A stretch of 64,000 nucleotides of DNA, from NCBI RefSeq assembly GCF_009617585.1, contig NZ_WIXI01000022.1, positions 560,001 to 624,000 on the forward strand. The letters run 5' to 3'. How positions within the stretch are numbered: position 1 is the first letter of the stretch; every line of letters begins with the position of its first letter. This document shows positions 63,285 to 64,000 of the stretch, one piece after another. This DNA comes from Endobacterium cereale. Lineage in GTDB: Bacteria > Pseudomonadota > Alphaproteobacteria > Rhizobiales > Rhizobiaceae. The position numbers were made by a program, and so were the translations under genes. The notes below the pieces were generated by a model. It was not told where the DNA came from, made no database searches, and saw only the letters and a program-made list of their open reading frames with translations.

Positions 63285-63304
63285 GAATTTCTGCTGAGAA
63301 ATTC
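63285..63304. promoter_or_regulatory. Perfect 8-bp inverted repeat before the ProV-like gene
   Basis: GAATTTCT-GCTG-AGAAATTC, 120 nt before the start at 63424. It is a candidate operator; the regulator is unknown. Confidence 0.4.
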
Positions 63305-63423
63305 ATAAGCGTATGCGACACAGAAACACATAAGACTTCCGGAAAGGCTAGCGAAGCTGACTTTTTCGGAGGATTTATCATCAAGGAGTATGTCCGCGCT
63401 ATCGAGCCCGGGCCCAAGATTGT

Positions 63424-64000
63424 ATGGCTTTTACAACTGAAAATGACGCGTCGGCCGAGCCGGCTTCGACCAAGATCAGTATCAACAACGTCTTCAAGAT
63501 TTTCGGTGAGCGCCCCGACAAGGCGCTGGACATGGTCCGCGCCGGTAAGACGAAATCCGAAATTCACGCCCAGACCGGCTGTTCGGTGGGCGTTAACAAT
63601 GCCACATTCGACATCAAGGCCGGCGAGATCTTCGTCATCATGGGCCTGTCGGGATCCGGCAAATCCACCCTTCTGCGCCTCTTGAACCGTCTGATTGAAC
63701 CGACCTCCGGCTCCATCGAGATTGACGGCAAGGACATCACCAAGATGTCGCGCAAGGAACTGATCGACGTGCGCCGTCGTGAGATCAGCATGGTGTTTCA
63801 GTCCTTTGCGCTTCTGCCCAACCGTACGGTTCTCAACAATGCCGCCTTTGGGCTTGAGGTCGCCGGAATGGGCGAAGCCGAGCGCAAGGAAAAGGCAATG
63901 GCAGCGCTGAAGGCTGTCGGCCTCGACGGCTATGCTGACAGCAAGCCGGACCAGCTTTCCGGCGGCATGAAGCAGCGCGTCGGCCTTGCCCGCGCATTGG
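63424..64000 (+). CDS. Quaternary-amine (glycine betaine/choline) ABC transporter ATPase, ProV/ChoV type (partial)
   Basis: The first 192 codons are present; the gene runs off the right edge. The family-specific N-terminal segment ALDMVRAGKTKSEIHAQTG precedes Walker A (MGLSGSGKST), followed by VFQSFALLPNRTVLNNAAFG (Q loop) and the signature LSGGMKQRVGLARAL. LSGGMKQR is typical of osmoprotectant ATPases of the ProV/OpuAA/ChoV group. The substrate among betaine, choline or proline betaine is unknown. The start at 63424 (MAFTTENDASAEP) lacks a strong ribosome site. Confidence 0.88.
   Translation, partial: MAFTTENDASAEPASTKISINNVFKIFGERPDKALDMVRAGKTKSEIHAQTGCSVGVNNATFDIKAGEIFVIMGLSGSGKSTLLRLLNRLIEPTSGSIEIDGKDITKMSRKELIDVRRREISMVFQSFALLPNRTVLNNAAFGLEVAGMGEAERKEKAMAALKAVGLDGYADSKPDQLSGGMKQRVGLARAL

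Larger units (their letters stand above)
62923..63423. other. Non-coding gap between the YhaN-like and ProV-like genes
   Basis: 501 nt. It holds a terminator-like hairpin (63112-63144) and a perfect inverted repeat (63285-63304). A 68-codon minus-strand frame at 62910-63116 has no recognisable family and overlaps the previous gene, so it is not called. Confidence 0.5.

Noticed and set aside
1..64000. CRISPR arrays, tRNA or rRNA genes, insertion sequences, prophage or attachment sites
   Set aside because: None was seen: no spaced direct repeats of CRISPR size, no transposase or integrase reading frame, and no recognisable tRNA arms.

Overview
The window looks like a chromosomal segment of a Rhizobiaceae bacterium (Rhizobium/Agrobacterium type). 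The main evidence is a glycerol regulon in the rhizobial order glpR-glpD-glpS-T-P-Q-U-V. A B12-riboswitch-controlled cbtBA pair, HWE/HisKA_2-type sensor logic and rhizobial-style small proteins agree with this. Species cannot be fixed from the sequence alone. No rRNA, tRNA, insertion sequence, prophage or CRISPR array was seen.

Layout. 1-7058 (minus strand): glycerol ABC importer, glycerol-3-phosphate dehydrogenase and DeoR-type repressor. 7381-17463: mixed housekeeping and accessory genes. These include a GNAT acetyltransferase, a cobalamin riboswitch driving cbtB-cbtA plus a small unknown gene, several c- and b-type cytochromes, a LysE exporter facing a WYL regulator across a perfect 26-bp palindrome, sodB, and a badly decayed DUF4291 gene. 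17596-21759: an unknown protein, a TauE/SafE permease, a PAS-GGDEF-EAL protein and an esterase. 21856-29676: a complete surface-signalling iron uptake system (FecI-type sigma, FecR-type regulator, STN-containing TonB receptor, ABC ATPase, two permeases, binding protein). 29752-38036: ilvE, tam, a phospholipase D-type protein, a GST, an XRE-cupin regulator divergent from an omega-amino-acid transaminase, and a CobW-family GTPase behind a perfect Zur box.

38073-56199 is the most distinctive region: a polysaccharide locus with genes on alternating strands. WecB and WecC would supply UDP-ManNAcA. A WecG/TagA/CpsF transferase and two GT4 enzymes assemble the unit. A Wzx flippase, a Wzy-like polymerase and a Wzz/PCP-type protein flip, polymerise and control length. 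Interleaved with these are a heparinase II/III-type lyase, a secreted GH5 hydrolase, a CapK-like adenylate-forming enzyme, a protein with a GINT1-like propeller domain, and a tandem alpha/beta hydrolase whose second half carries a Cys in the nucleophile position, as in exosortase-associated hydrolases. No priming transferase, outer-membrane exporter or tyrosine kinase is present in the window, so the pathway must borrow those from elsewhere. A TTAA-N7-TTAACC site before one of the genes hints at cell-cycle (CtrA) control.

56205-64000: an orphan GAF-HisKA_2 histidine kinase, gluconokinase, a YhaO/YhaN-like (SbcDC-like) DNA-repair pair, and the start of a ProV/ChoV-type quaternary-amine ABC ATPase cut by the window edge.
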